A stretch of 64,000 nt of DNA from Amycolatopsis thailandensis (lineage in GTDB: Bacteria > Actinomycetota > Actinomycetes > Mycobacteriales > Pseudonocardiaceae): assembly GCF_002234405.1 (NCBI RefSeq), contig NZ_NMQT01000099.1, positions 1-64,000 of the forward strand, given 5' to 3'. Each line of letters starts with the position of its first letter. The first letter of the stretch is position 1. This document shows positions 42,417-49,652 of the stretch, in pieces. The notes under the pieces are model-generated. The model was not told the origin of the DNA. It did no database searches and was given only the letters and a program-made list of their open reading frames with translations. The position numbers and the translations under genes are program-made.

Positions 42417-44163
42417 TTTCATCAATGATCCGTGGGCGACGCTGGACGAGATCTTGGGCGTTCAGGCTGTTGAGCCGGTCGACGACGGGATTGGCGCCGT
42501 CGCGTTCTACGGTCGATGCTCGACCGAGGACAATCAGGACCCGGAGACGTCCCTTGGCTGGCAGCTCGGTAACGCTCGAAAGTTCGTCGAGCCGATGGGC
42601 GGTCACATAGAGGCCGAGTTCTTCGACATCGGGCAGTCGCGCTCGGTGCCGTGGGAACGACGACGGGAGGCTTCGCGGCTGCTCGCCGAGCTGAAGGAGC
42701 CGCGGCGCAGTTGGAACGCGGTTGTGGTCGGTGAGGGAACACGGTGCTGGTTCGGTAACCAGTTCTCTCTGATCGCACCCCGATTCGCTGCCTACGGGGT
42801 CGAACTGTGGGTTCCTGAATTGGGTGGGAGGTTCGACCCGCGGAATCCTTCACACAAGATGCTCATGAGCGTGCTCGGAGGGATGAGCGAGTCGGAGAGG
42901 CAGCACGTTCAAGCTCGTGTGCGAGCGGCAATGGACGCCCAGGTCCTCAACGAAGGGCGACATCAGGGAGGACGAGCGCCGTACGGATACGTCGTCACCG
43001 ATGCCGGTCCGCACCCGAACCCGAGGAAGGCGGCCGAAGGCTTTCGACTGCGGGTGCTCGTGCCGGACGAGTCGGCTGACGTCGTTCGGCGAATCTTCGA
43101 GGAGTACTTGAACGGCAAGGGGGACCGGGCGATCGCGAACGGGCTCAATCGCGATGGCGTGCCGTGTCCCTCCGCGCGGCGGCCGGATCAGAACCGTCAT
43201 CGACTCGCTGACGGCTGGCAAGGAAGCACGATCCGGTCGATCCTGGAGAACCCCCGGTACACGGGCTACGCGTTCTTCGGGCGATGGTCCCGGCAAGAGA
43301 TGCTGTTGAACCCGGATGATGTCGCGGCGGGCAACGTGACCAGGTTCCGGAGGGCAGCACCGGATCGTGTCGTGCGTTCGCGTAAGCCCGCGCATCCCAA
43401 GATTGTCTCGGTCGAGGATTTCACTGAAGTCCAGTTGCTCAGGCGGTCACGGGCGGCGGGCGGCCTGGCTGCTCGCCGGAAGCTGGAGCGCGGACCGCGG
43501 GCCACGAAGTGGGTGTACGCGTTTCGCGGTCGGGTTCGGTGCGGGCACTGTCTACGCAAGATGGAAGGGACGCCCCGCGAGAGCCGGATCTACTACCGGT
43601 GCGCGGCGCGGACACTCGTACCCGGCTCGCCGGCTCTCGCGGAGCACCCGAAGAACGTGTACCTGCCCGAGGCCGCCGTCATCGAGCCGGTCAACGGGTA
43701 CATCAGCCAGGTCTTCTCGCCAGAGCAACGCGAGAAGACGGTGCTTGCGATGCTCGGAGTGGCGGGTGAGGTCGCTGTGAACCCGGAGCGATCCGAGGAA
43801 GCGCGGCGGCGGCTCTCGCAGGCCAAGACGCGACTCGCAAGGCTTCAGGAGGCGATCGAAGCGGGTGCGGACCCTGGAGCGCTGATCGAACCGTTGAACC
43901 GGGCGAAGGAGGAGCGCGACGCCGCCGAAGAGGATCTGGCGCGTGCTCCGGCTGAGGAGTCGGTCGGCAGAGCTGAACTCGAAGCGATGGTCGATGCGTT
44001 CGGCGAGCTGGGAAGGCAGGTCGGGAACGCGAGTCCGAGGAGACTGCAGGAGCTCTACGGCGAGATCGGCCTGGAGATGGTCTATAACGCAAAAGAGCGG
44101 ACGGTCGATGTGACCATCCGCCCACCCCGTAGGGTTAATGCGTGTGTCCGAGGGGGGACTTGA
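42406..44163 (+). CDS. Large serine recombinase (integrase)
   Basis: A 585-aa serine integrase. The resolvase domain has the catalytic Ser39 in AFYGRCSTED, then the conserved arginines (about 80-175, including GGMSESERQHVQAR). The recombinase domain follows (GRAPYGYVV, DVVRRIFEEYLNGKG, ILENPRYTGY), then a zinc ribbon (RCGHCLRKMEG, YYRC) and a coiled coil (about 465-520). The stop lies inside the tRNA-Leu gene on the opposite strand, so the last codons are the attachment site itself. It should drive integration and excision at tRNA-Leu. Confidence 0.93.
   Translation: MAADFINDPWATLDEILGVQAVEPVDDGIGAVAFYGRCSTEDNQDPETSLGWQLGNARKFVEPMGGHIEAEFFDIGQSRSVPWERRREASRLLAELKEPRRSWNAVVVGEGTRCWFGNQFSLIAPRFAAYGVELWVPELGGRFDPRNPSHKMLMSVLGGMSESERQHVQARVRAAMDAQVLNEGRHQGGRAPYGYVVTDAGPHPNPRKAAEGFRLRVLVPDESADVVRRIFEEYLNGKGDRAIANGLNRDGVPCPSARRPDQNRHRLADGWQGSTIRSILENPRYTGYAFFGRWSRQEMLLNPDDVAAGNVTRFRRAAPDRVVRSRKPAHPKIVSVEDFTEVQLLRRSRAAGGLAARRKLERGPRATKWVYAFRGRVRCGHCLRKMEGTPRESRIYYRCAARTLVPGSPALAEHPKNVYLPEAAVIEPVNGYISQVFSPEQREKTVLAMLGVAGEVAVNPERSEEARRRLSQAKTRLARLQEAIEAGADPGALIEPLNRAKEERDAAEEDLARAPAEESVGRAELEAMVDAFGELGRQVGNASPRRLQELYGEIGLEMVYNAKERTVDVTIRPPRRVNACVRGGT
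44144..44155. other. Right attachment core (attR-like)
   Basis: GTGTCCGAGGGG, the 3' end of tRNA-Leu (acceptor and T-stem bases) read on the plus strand, identical to 8851-8862. It lies inside the integrase coding frame. Confidence 0.7.
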
Positions 44164-44228
44164 ACCCCCACGTCCGTTAAGGACACTAGCACCTCAAGCT
44201 AGCGCGTCTGCCATTCCGCCACTCGGAC
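44145..44228 (-). tRNA. tRNA-Leu (anticodon GAG)
   Basis: 84 nt. The acceptor stem GTCCGAG (44228-44222) pairs with CTCGGAC (44152-44146), and A at 44145 is the discriminator. The anticodon stem CTAGC/GCTAG encloses the loop TTGAGGT with anticodon GAG. The long variable arm (TGTCCTTAACGGACG) and the T arm (GGGGG-TTCAAGT-CCCCC) are typical of class II tRNA-Leu. CCA is not encoded. The gene is intact because the element supplies the 3' end. Confidence 0.95.
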
Positions 44229-44489
44229 TTGCTGATAGGAAGAGAGTATACGTCGCCCAGGGGCCCTGAATCAGGGGGGTACTTATGGTCACGGAGACGC
44301 ACATTGAGATGATGATCGGTTACCCAGTGACACCACTCGAGCCTTGCGCGAGGTGTGAGTCGCCGGCAAGCCCCAGGTTGACCGTCGAAAAAGCGTAAGG
44401 TGACGGCCGGTGACTCACGGTGATTTAGCCGCAAGTGTGGGGGTGGATCGGCTGGGAATCAAAACCGGTCATCGGGCGCTTACAAGGGC
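44229..44489. other. Spacer upstream of tRNA-Leu and LLM oxidoreductase
   Basis: About 260 bp between the divergent tRNA-Leu and the gene at 44490. It should hold the tRNA promoter on the minus strand. No ORF is supported. Confidence 0.4.
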
Positions 44490-45512
44490 GTGAAGAAGAT
44501 TGGCTTTCTGTCCTTCGGCCACTGGTCGGCGAGCGCGCACTCCGAGACCCGGTCCGCGGCCGACTTCCTGCATCAGTCGATCGACCTGGCCGTAGCGGCC
44601 GAGGAACTCGGCGTGGACGGCGCGTACTTCCGCGTGCACCACTTCGCGCACCAGGCGGGGAGTCCGTTCCCGTTGCTGTCGGCGATCGGGGCCCGGACCT
44701 CGAAGATCGAGATCGGGACCGGCGTGATCGACATGCGCTACGAGAACCCGATGTACATGGCCGAGGACGCCGGCGCCGCCGACCTCATCTCCAGGGGCAG
44801 GCTCCAGCTCGGCGTCAGCCGGGGATCCCCGGAGCAGGTGATCGACGGCTGGCGGTACTTCGGTTACGGGCCCGCGGAGGGGCAGACGGCGGCCGACATG
44901 GCCCGGCAGCGCACCGAGGTCTTCCTCAAGCTGCTCGAGGGGGAGGGCTTCGCGCAGCCGAATCCGCGCCCGATGTTCCCCAATCCGCCGGGGCTGCTCC
45001 GGCTCGAGCCGTATTCCGAGGGGCTGCGCGACCGGATCTGGTGGGGATCCAGTTCGAACGCGACGGCGGTCTGGGCCGCGGAGCAGGGCATGAACCTCCA
45101 GAGTTCCACGCTCAAGGACGACGAGACGGGGGAGCCGCTGCACGTTCAGCAGCGCAAGCAGATCGAGGCCTACCGCGAAGCCTGGAAGGCGGCCGGTCAC
45201 GAGCGTGAGCCGCGGGTGTCGGTCAGCCGCAGCATCTTCGCGTTGACCAGTGACCTCGATCGCGCGTACTTCGGCCGCGACCGCGGCTCGCGTGACCAGG
45301 TCGGCATGATCGACGAGACGACCAGGGCGATTTTCGGGCGGTCGTACGCCGCCGAGCCGGACGAGCTGGTGCGGGAGCTCAAGGCGGACGAGGCGATCCA
45401 GGCCGCGGACACCTTGCTGCTGACCATCCCGAACCAGCTCGGTGTCGAGTACAACGCGCACGTGCTGGAAAGCATTCTCACGCACGTGGCGCCGGAGCTC
45501 GGCTGGCGCTGA
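44490..45512 (+). CDS. LLM-class flavin (FMN/F420)-dependent monooxygenase
   Basis: A 340-aa bacterial luciferase-like protein (TIM barrel). Characteristic segments: KKIGFLSFGHW, AAEELGVDGAYFRVHHFA, TSKIEIGTGVIDMRYENPMYMAEDAGAAD (luciferase strand 4 region), GRLQLGVSRGSPE and WWGSSSNATAVWAAEQGMNL. The GTG at 44490 has little leader. It stands alone next to the tRNA and is the first backbone gene right of the island. The substrate is unknown; members often desulfonate, reduce or oxidise small molecules. Confidence 0.85.
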   Translation: MKKIGFLSFGHWSASAHSETRSAADFLHQSIDLAVAAEELGVDGAYFRVHHFAHQAGSPFPLLSAIGARTSKIEIGTGVIDMRYENPMYMAEDAGAADLISRGRLQLGVSRGSPEQVIDGWRYFGYGPAEGQTAADMARQRTEVFLKLLEGEGFAQPNPRPMFPNPPGLLRLEPYSEGLRDRIWWGSSSNATAVWAAEQGMNLQSSTLKDDETGEPLHVQQRKQIEAYREAWKAAGHEREPRVSVSRSIFALTSDLDRAYFGRDRGSRDQVGMIDETTRAIFGRSYAAEPDELVRELKADEAIQAADTLLLTIPNQLGVEYNAHVLESILTHVAPELGWR

Positions 45513-45587
45513 ATGCGCGGTTCGGCGGATGGGCCGGGGTGTTCCGCCGGTTAAGATCGACGCAATCCCCGGCCATCGGAGGGTCCC

Positions 45588-46244
45588 ATGAGGCTGCCCC
45601 GATTCCGCTCTTTGCCCGGCCTGGTCCTGGCTCTCTGCCTGGTCTTGCCGTCCACGGCGCAAGCGCACGCTCCCGCCCCGCTCGGTGGCGGGAGCGTGCT
45701 GCAAACCCGGTGCACGGCCGGATTCGCCGCTGTCTCGGGCAACACCGGTTTCCTGATCGCGAGTTCCGCTTGCGGCAGGCCGGGTGACATCGTTCGCAGC
45801 GGCGGCCGCGTCGTCGGGGTGGTCCTGGCGGAACAGACTCCGCCGACCGGCGCGATCGTCATCCGGGTGACCAACACGACCGACTGGCGGCTGGTGGCGT
45901 CCATCCCTCCCACGGACAGCCGGGTGACGATCACCGGCTCCGCCGAAGCCGCGGTCGGCGCCTCGGTGTGCCGGTACGGCTCGACCACCGGCTGGCATTG
46001 CGGAACCATCCAGGGGAAGAACCAGACGATCACCTTTCCAGGTGGAACTTTGACCGGGCTGACCCGGACGTCAGTCTGCGCCGAGCCCGGTGACAACGGT
46101 GGGCCGTTCGTCAGCGGAACGCAGGCGCAGGGGGTGCTGGTCGGCGGCAGTGGAAACTGCTCCAGCGGCGGCACCACGTACTTCCTCCCGGTCAACCGGG
46201 TTTTGTCGGCCTACGGGCTGACGATCCTCGCCGGGACTAGCTGA
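45588..46244 (+). CDS. Secreted S1-family protease homologue lacking the catalytic triad
   Basis: A 218-aa secreted protein. The signal peptide (1-26) has cleavage after AQA. The body aligns with streptogrisin-like S1 peptidases: TRCTAGFAAV, VCRYGSTTGWHCGTI, TSVCAEPGDNGGP, GGSGNCSSGGTTYFLPV and SAYGL. However, the TAGHC histidine motif is replaced by IASSACG, no DYG-type Asp is present, and the nucleophile GDSGGP reads GDNGGP. Cys residues for disulfides are kept. It is a probable pseudoenzyme (inhibitor, binding or matrix protein). GGAGGG precedes the ATG; the 3' end overlaps the convergent gene by 8 nt. Confidence 0.85.
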   Translation: MRLPRFRSLPGLVLALCLVLPSTAQAHAPAPLGGGSVLQTRCTAGFAAVSGNTGFLIASSACGRPGDIVRSGGRVVGVVLAEQTPPTGAIVIRVTNTTDWRLVASIPPTDSRVTITGSAEAAVGASVCRYGSTTGWHCGTIQGKNQTITFPGGTLTGLTRTSVCAEPGDNGGPFVSGTQAQGVLVGGSGNCSSGGTTYFLPVNRVLSAYGLTILAGTS

Positions 46245-46575
46245 AGATCACCGAGCGCAACAGAAGTCTGTCCGAGCCGCGGCCACCGTAGGGGCGAAGG
46301 GAAAAGTAGGAGTCGCTCGAGCAATCGTCGTCCAGAAACACCACGGCGGTGGACCCGGTGTCGTTGCGCGGGCGGAAGGCGTCGACGTCCCAGTCAGCGA
46401 TTTCCGGGATCTCGATGCATTCGCCGCTGGGCGGATCGACCAGGACGCCGACCTGGATCTCTTCGTGTTCGTCGTAGTAGCGGTAGGTGAATTCGCCTTC
46501 GGCCGCGGAGGCCGTGGCCGGGATCGTGAGCAACAGGGCGACAACGCCTGTGACAGCAAGGAAAACGCGACGCAT
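46237..46575 (-). CDS. Small secreted protein, unknown
   Basis: A 112-aa protein with a signal peptide (1-24, cleavage after ASA). The mature part of about 88 aa is acidic and beta-rich (FTYRYYDEHEEIQVGVLVDPP), with two Cys (ECIEI, DDDCSSD) probably forming a disulfide. The pattern resembles small secreted actinobacterial proteins of unknown role. The ATG at 46575 has GAAAGGACT upstream on the minus strand. It overlaps the end of the S1-like gene, tail to tail. Confidence 0.75.
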   Translation of the reverse strand: MRRVFLAVTGVVALLLTIPATASAAEGEFTYRYYDEHEEIQVGVLVDPPSGECIEIPEIADWDVDAFRPRNDTGSTAVVFLDDDCSSDSYFSLRPYGGRGSDRLLLRSVIFS

Positions 46576-46735
46576 GTGGAAGTCCTTTCGGAGAGTCGGG
46601 ATGCTTCGACGGTAAGACGAAGATCGACATCTCCGATAGACATCGCGGGCACGTCCACCCGCCGGTGCGGGCGGCGGACCTGATCGTGGGGTGGCCGACC
46701 CCGATCGGTGACCGATGCTCGAGGAACTCCAGGTT

Positions 46736-46741
46736 TACGAT
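46736..46741 (+). promoter_or_regulatory. -10 box of a leaderless promoter for the F420 oxidoreductase
   Basis: TACGAT, 7 nt, then the ATG at 46749; no RBS is present. Confidence 0.5.
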
Positions 46742-46748
46742 CAAGATC

Positions 46749-47588
46749 ATGCGATTCGCCATCAAGACTTCGCCCCAGGACACCGTTTGGTCCGACATGC
46801 TCGCCGTCTGGCAGGCCGCCGACGAGATCGAACTCTTCGAATCGGGCTGGACTTTCGACCATTTCTATCCCATTTTCTCCGATTCGACCGGACCTTGCCT
46901 GGAAGGGTGGGTGACCCTCACCGCGCTCGCCCAGGCCACGAAACGGCTCCGGCTGGGCACGCTGGTCAGCGGGATCCACTACCGCCACCCCGCGCTGCTC
47001 GCCAACATGGCCGCGACGCTCGACATCGTTTCCGGCGGACGCCTGGAGATCGGGATCGGTGCCGGCTGGAACGAAGAGGAGTCCGGCGCGTACGGCATGG
47101 AGCTCGGGACGATCAAGGAACGGAGCGATCGGTTCGAAGAGGGCTGCGAGGTCCTCGTCGGGCTGCTGACCCAGGAGACCACCACGTTCCAGGGCGAGCA
47201 CTACCAGCTGACCGACGCCCGCTGCGAACCGAAGGGCGTGCAGAAGCCGCACCCGCCGATCTGCATCGGTGGCAGCGGCGAGAAGCGGACGCTGCGCACG
47301 GCCGCGAAGTACGCCCAGCACTGGAATTTCGTCGGCGGTACGCCGGAGGAGTTCACGCACAAGCGTGAAGTGCTGCACCGTCACTGCGCGGACATCGGCC
47401 GCGACCCGAGCGAGATCACGCTGTCCTCGCACGTCCGCCTCGGCGCGGACGGTGACTACGCCAAGGTCGCCGCGGAAGCCGAGGCCCTCGGTGAAGCGGG
47501 TCTCGACCTGGCGATCATCTACCTGCCGCCGCCGCACACGCCCGCCGTTCTCGAACCGCTGGCGAAGGCGCTCGAACCGCTGCGCTGA
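46749..47588 (+). CDS. F420-dependent LLM-class oxidoreductase
   Basis: A 279-aa luciferase-like oxidoreductase with the pattern of the TIGR03560 F420-dependent group: ELFESGWTFDHFYPIF, TKRLRLGTLVSGIHYRHPALLANMAATLD, GRLEIGIGAGWNEEES, HPPICIGGSGEKRTLR and NFVGG. The ATG at 46749 is leaderless; the longer frame from 46665 overlaps the spacer and lacks an RBS. It is followed by a strong 19-bp hairpin. Substrate not known. Confidence 0.88.
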   Translation: MRFAIKTSPQDTVWSDMLAVWQAADEIELFESGWTFDHFYPIFSDSTGPCLEGWVTLTALAQATKRLRLGTLVSGIHYRHPALLANMAATLDIVSGGRLEIGIGAGWNEEESGAYGMELGTIKERSDRFEEGCEVLVGLLTQETTTFQGEHYQLTDARCEPKGVQKPHPPICIGGSGEKRTLRTAAKYAQHWNFVGGTPEEFTHKREVLHRHCADIGRDPSEITLSSHVRLGADGDYAKVAAEAEALGEAGLDLAIIYLPPPHTPAVLEPLAKALEPLR

Positions 47589-47595
47589 GCGAGCA

Positions 47596-47641
47596 GAACG
47601 GCCTGCACGCGGACATTTCCCCGTCCGCGTGCAGGCCGTTC
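47596..47641. terminator. Strong hairpin terminator
   Basis: Perfect 19-bp arms (47596-47614 and 47623-47641) with an 8-nt loop, 7 bp after the oxidoreductase stop. Confidence 0.9.
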
Positions 47642-47960
47642 GCGCGTCCAGGGTCACTTCTTCAGTACGAGGCCCGACCCCTCGCATCCGCCGACCCTCC
47701 CTGTCGAAACGTTTGCGATTAATCACTTTAGGGAGCGGCAGTGACGCTGGAAACAGGTGAGACTACTGAAAGTAGGCAAGTCGCCGGAAATACCTGTTCA
47801 GGCGCGCATGGGCTACGGATTTCGCAGTCAGTTGATCTCTGGGATCTCGGCTCGAATAATCGGGTTTGGTTCAGTTTTCAACTGTGCGACTAAGTGGTCC
47901 GTGCGCGCGGCGAGAAGCGCCATTGCGTAACCGGGCGCTCTCGCTATACGGTGACAGAAC

Positions 47961-47974
47961 TAGAACAGGTTATA
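47961..47974. promoter_or_regulatory. KstR-like palindrome upstream of the GMC operon
   Basis: TAGAACAGGTTATA fits the KstR consensus tnnAACnnGTTnnA. It is embedded in a longer dyad with arms AGAACTA (47956-47962) and TAGTTCT (47973-47979), 28 bp before the GMC start. Candidate TetR-family operator controlling GMC and aldehyde dehydrogenase. Confidence 0.5.
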
Positions 47975-48006
47975 GTTCTGGACGGCGGGCGGACCGAGGA
48001 GCGGAA

Positions 48007-49635
48007 ATGGCGAACAGGGCTGCGCGCGGCGACGAGGCCGACTACGTGGTCGTCGGATCGGGCAGCTCGGGCGCCGCGATCGCGGGCAGGCTGGCGGAGT
48101 CCGGTGCCAGCGTGATCGTGCTCGAAGCGGGCAAGACCGACGAGCGGATGCTCGTCAGGAAACCGGGGCTGGTCGGCCCGATGCACGCGGTGCCCCAGCT
48201 CAAGAAACCCTTCGACTGGGGTTACTACTCGGTGCCGCAGAAACACGTTCTCGATCGCCGGATGCCGGTGCCGCGCGGCAAGGTGGTCGGCGGCTCCAGC
48301 TCCATCAACGGCATGGTCTACGTGCGGGGCAACCGCGCCAACTTCGACTCCTGGGCCGCCGAGGGCAACAAAGGCTGGGACGCCGACAGCGTCAACGCCG
48401 CCTACAAGCGGATGGAGGACTTCGAGGACGGCGAGAGCGACTTCCGGGGTAAGGGCGGGCCGATCCGGGTCACCCGCAACAAGATCCCGCAGGAAGGCAC
48501 GCTGCAGTTCGTCCACGCGACCGCGGACGCGATCGGCTGCGAGATCCTCGACGACTACAACGCCGAGTCGCAAGAGGGCGTCAGCCGGATGCAGCAGAAC
48601 GCCGCCGACGGCCTCCGCTACAGCGCCTCGCGCGGATACATCCACGATCTCGCGCCCGCCACCCTGCAGGTCCAGTCCGGGGTGCTGGCGAAGAAGGTCC
48701 TCATCGAGAACGGCCGCGCCGTCGGCGTCGAGGTCGTCGACGCGGACGGAAGCCGGCGGACGCTGCGCGCGGGCAAGGAGGTCATCCTCTCGGCGGGCTT
48801 CGTCGGATCCGCGCAACTGCTGATGCTGTCCGGGGTCGGCCACGCCGAACACCTGAAGGAACACGGCATCGACGTCGTCGCGAACCTGCCGGTCGGCGAC
48901 AACCTGCACGACCACATGTTCCACGCGCTGACGTTCCGGGCCTCGTCGAGCAAGAACAAGGGCACGCCGCCGTACTTCGCGACCGGCCTGGTCAGGGAGC
49001 TGATGCGGCCGGGCACGACCTTCCTGGCGAACTCGGTCTTCGAGGCGGTCGCGTTCCTCAAGACGTCCCAGGCCGCCGAGATCCCCGACCTTCAGCTGCA
49101 CCTGCTGCCGTGGGCGTACGTGACGCCCAACCAGGACGCGCCGATCCGGCACGACGTCGACAAGCGGCCCGCGCTCACCGTGCTGACCACGCTGATCTAC
49201 CCGAAGAGCCGCGGCACGCTGCGTCTCGCTTCCGCCGATCCCACGGCGGCGCCGCTCATCGACTTCCAGTACCTGTCCGACCCGGCCGACCTCGAAGTGC
49301 TCGGCGAGGGCTCGGAAATGGTCCGCGAGATCTTCGCTTCAAAGGCGTTCAACGGCTCGATCAAGGAAGAGCTTCACCCGGGCAAGGCACTCCAGGGCCA
49401 GGAGCTGCGCGACGCGATCCTGAACCGCGCGACCTCGGTCTACCACGGCGTCGGCACCTGCCGGATGGGCGTCGACGAGCTCGCGGTCGTCGGTCCCGAC
49501 CTCAAGGTCCGCGGCGTCGAAGGACTGCGGGTCTGCGACGCCTCGATCATGCCGTCGATCACCGGTGGCAACACCAACGCGCCCGCCATCATGATCGGCG
49601 AGATGGGCGCGCAGCTCGTGCTCTCGGACAACTGA
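48007..49635 (+). CDS. GMC-family FAD alcohol dehydrogenase/oxidase
   Basis: A 542-aa flavoenzyme. The N-terminal FAD Rossmann motif VVVGSGSSGAAIAGRLAESG and LEAG (about 14-45), the GMC signature RGKVVGGSSSINGMVYVRG, and the C-terminal HGVGTCRMG ... GNTNAPAIMIGE with the catalytic His/Asn are visible. It resembles choline/alcohol dehydrogenases that oxidise a primary alcohol to an aldehyde. The ATG at 48007 has GAGGAG 6 nt upstream. It is followed after 17 nt by an aldehyde dehydrogenase gene, so the two probably act in sequence. Confidence 0.92.
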   Translation: MANRAARGDEADYVVVGSGSSGAAIAGRLAESGASVIVLEAGKTDERMLVRKPGLVGPMHAVPQLKKPFDWGYYSVPQKHVLDRRMPVPRGKVVGGSSSINGMVYVRGNRANFDSWAAEGNKGWDADSVNAAYKRMEDFEDGESDFRGKGGPIRVTRNKIPQEGTLQFVHATADAIGCEILDDYNAESQEGVSRMQQNAADGLRYSASRGYIHDLAPATLQVQSGVLAKKVLIENGRAVGVEVVDADGSRRTLRAGKEVILSAGFVGSAQLLMLSGVGHAEHLKEHGIDVVANLPVGDNLHDHMFHALTFRASSSKNKGTPPYFATGLVRELMRPGTTFLANSVFEAVAFLKTSQAAEIPDLQLHLLPWAYVTPNQDAPIRHDVDKRPALTVLTTLIYPKSRGTLRLASADPTAAPLIDFQYLSDPADLEVLGEGSEMVREIFASKAFNGSIKEELHPGKALQGQELRDAILNRATSVYHGVGTCRMGVDELAVVGPDLKVRGVEGLRVCDASIMPSITGGNTNAPAIMIGEMGAQLVLSDN

Positions 49636-49652
49636 CCGACGGAAAGAGGGCC

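Larger units (their letters stand above)
8851..44155. mobile_element. Composite integrative element(s) inserted at tRNA-Leu(GAG)
   Basis: About 35.3 kb bounded by an exact 12-bp direct repeat (GTGTCCGAGGGG; 8851-8862 and 44144-44155) that equals the 3' end of the tRNA-Leu gene on the right. The serine recombinase lies at the right border, preceded by a transfer module (excisionase-like, WhiB, two SpdB-like proteins, TraB/FtsK-like). An internal degenerate left-end copy at 19796-19829 suggests two stacked elements. Cargo is dominated by defence-type genes. No replication initiator (RepSA, Prim-Pol) was recognised, so it is not a textbook AICE. Confidence 0.75.

Noticed and set aside
8851-44155. 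CRISPR array
   Set aside because: No regularly spaced direct repeats of 25-40 bp and no Cas-like proteins were seen anywhere in the window.
38589-44163. Calling the element a typical AICE
   Set aside because: No replication initiator or Prim-Pol was found and the integrase is a serine recombinase, so only a general integrative-element label is justified.
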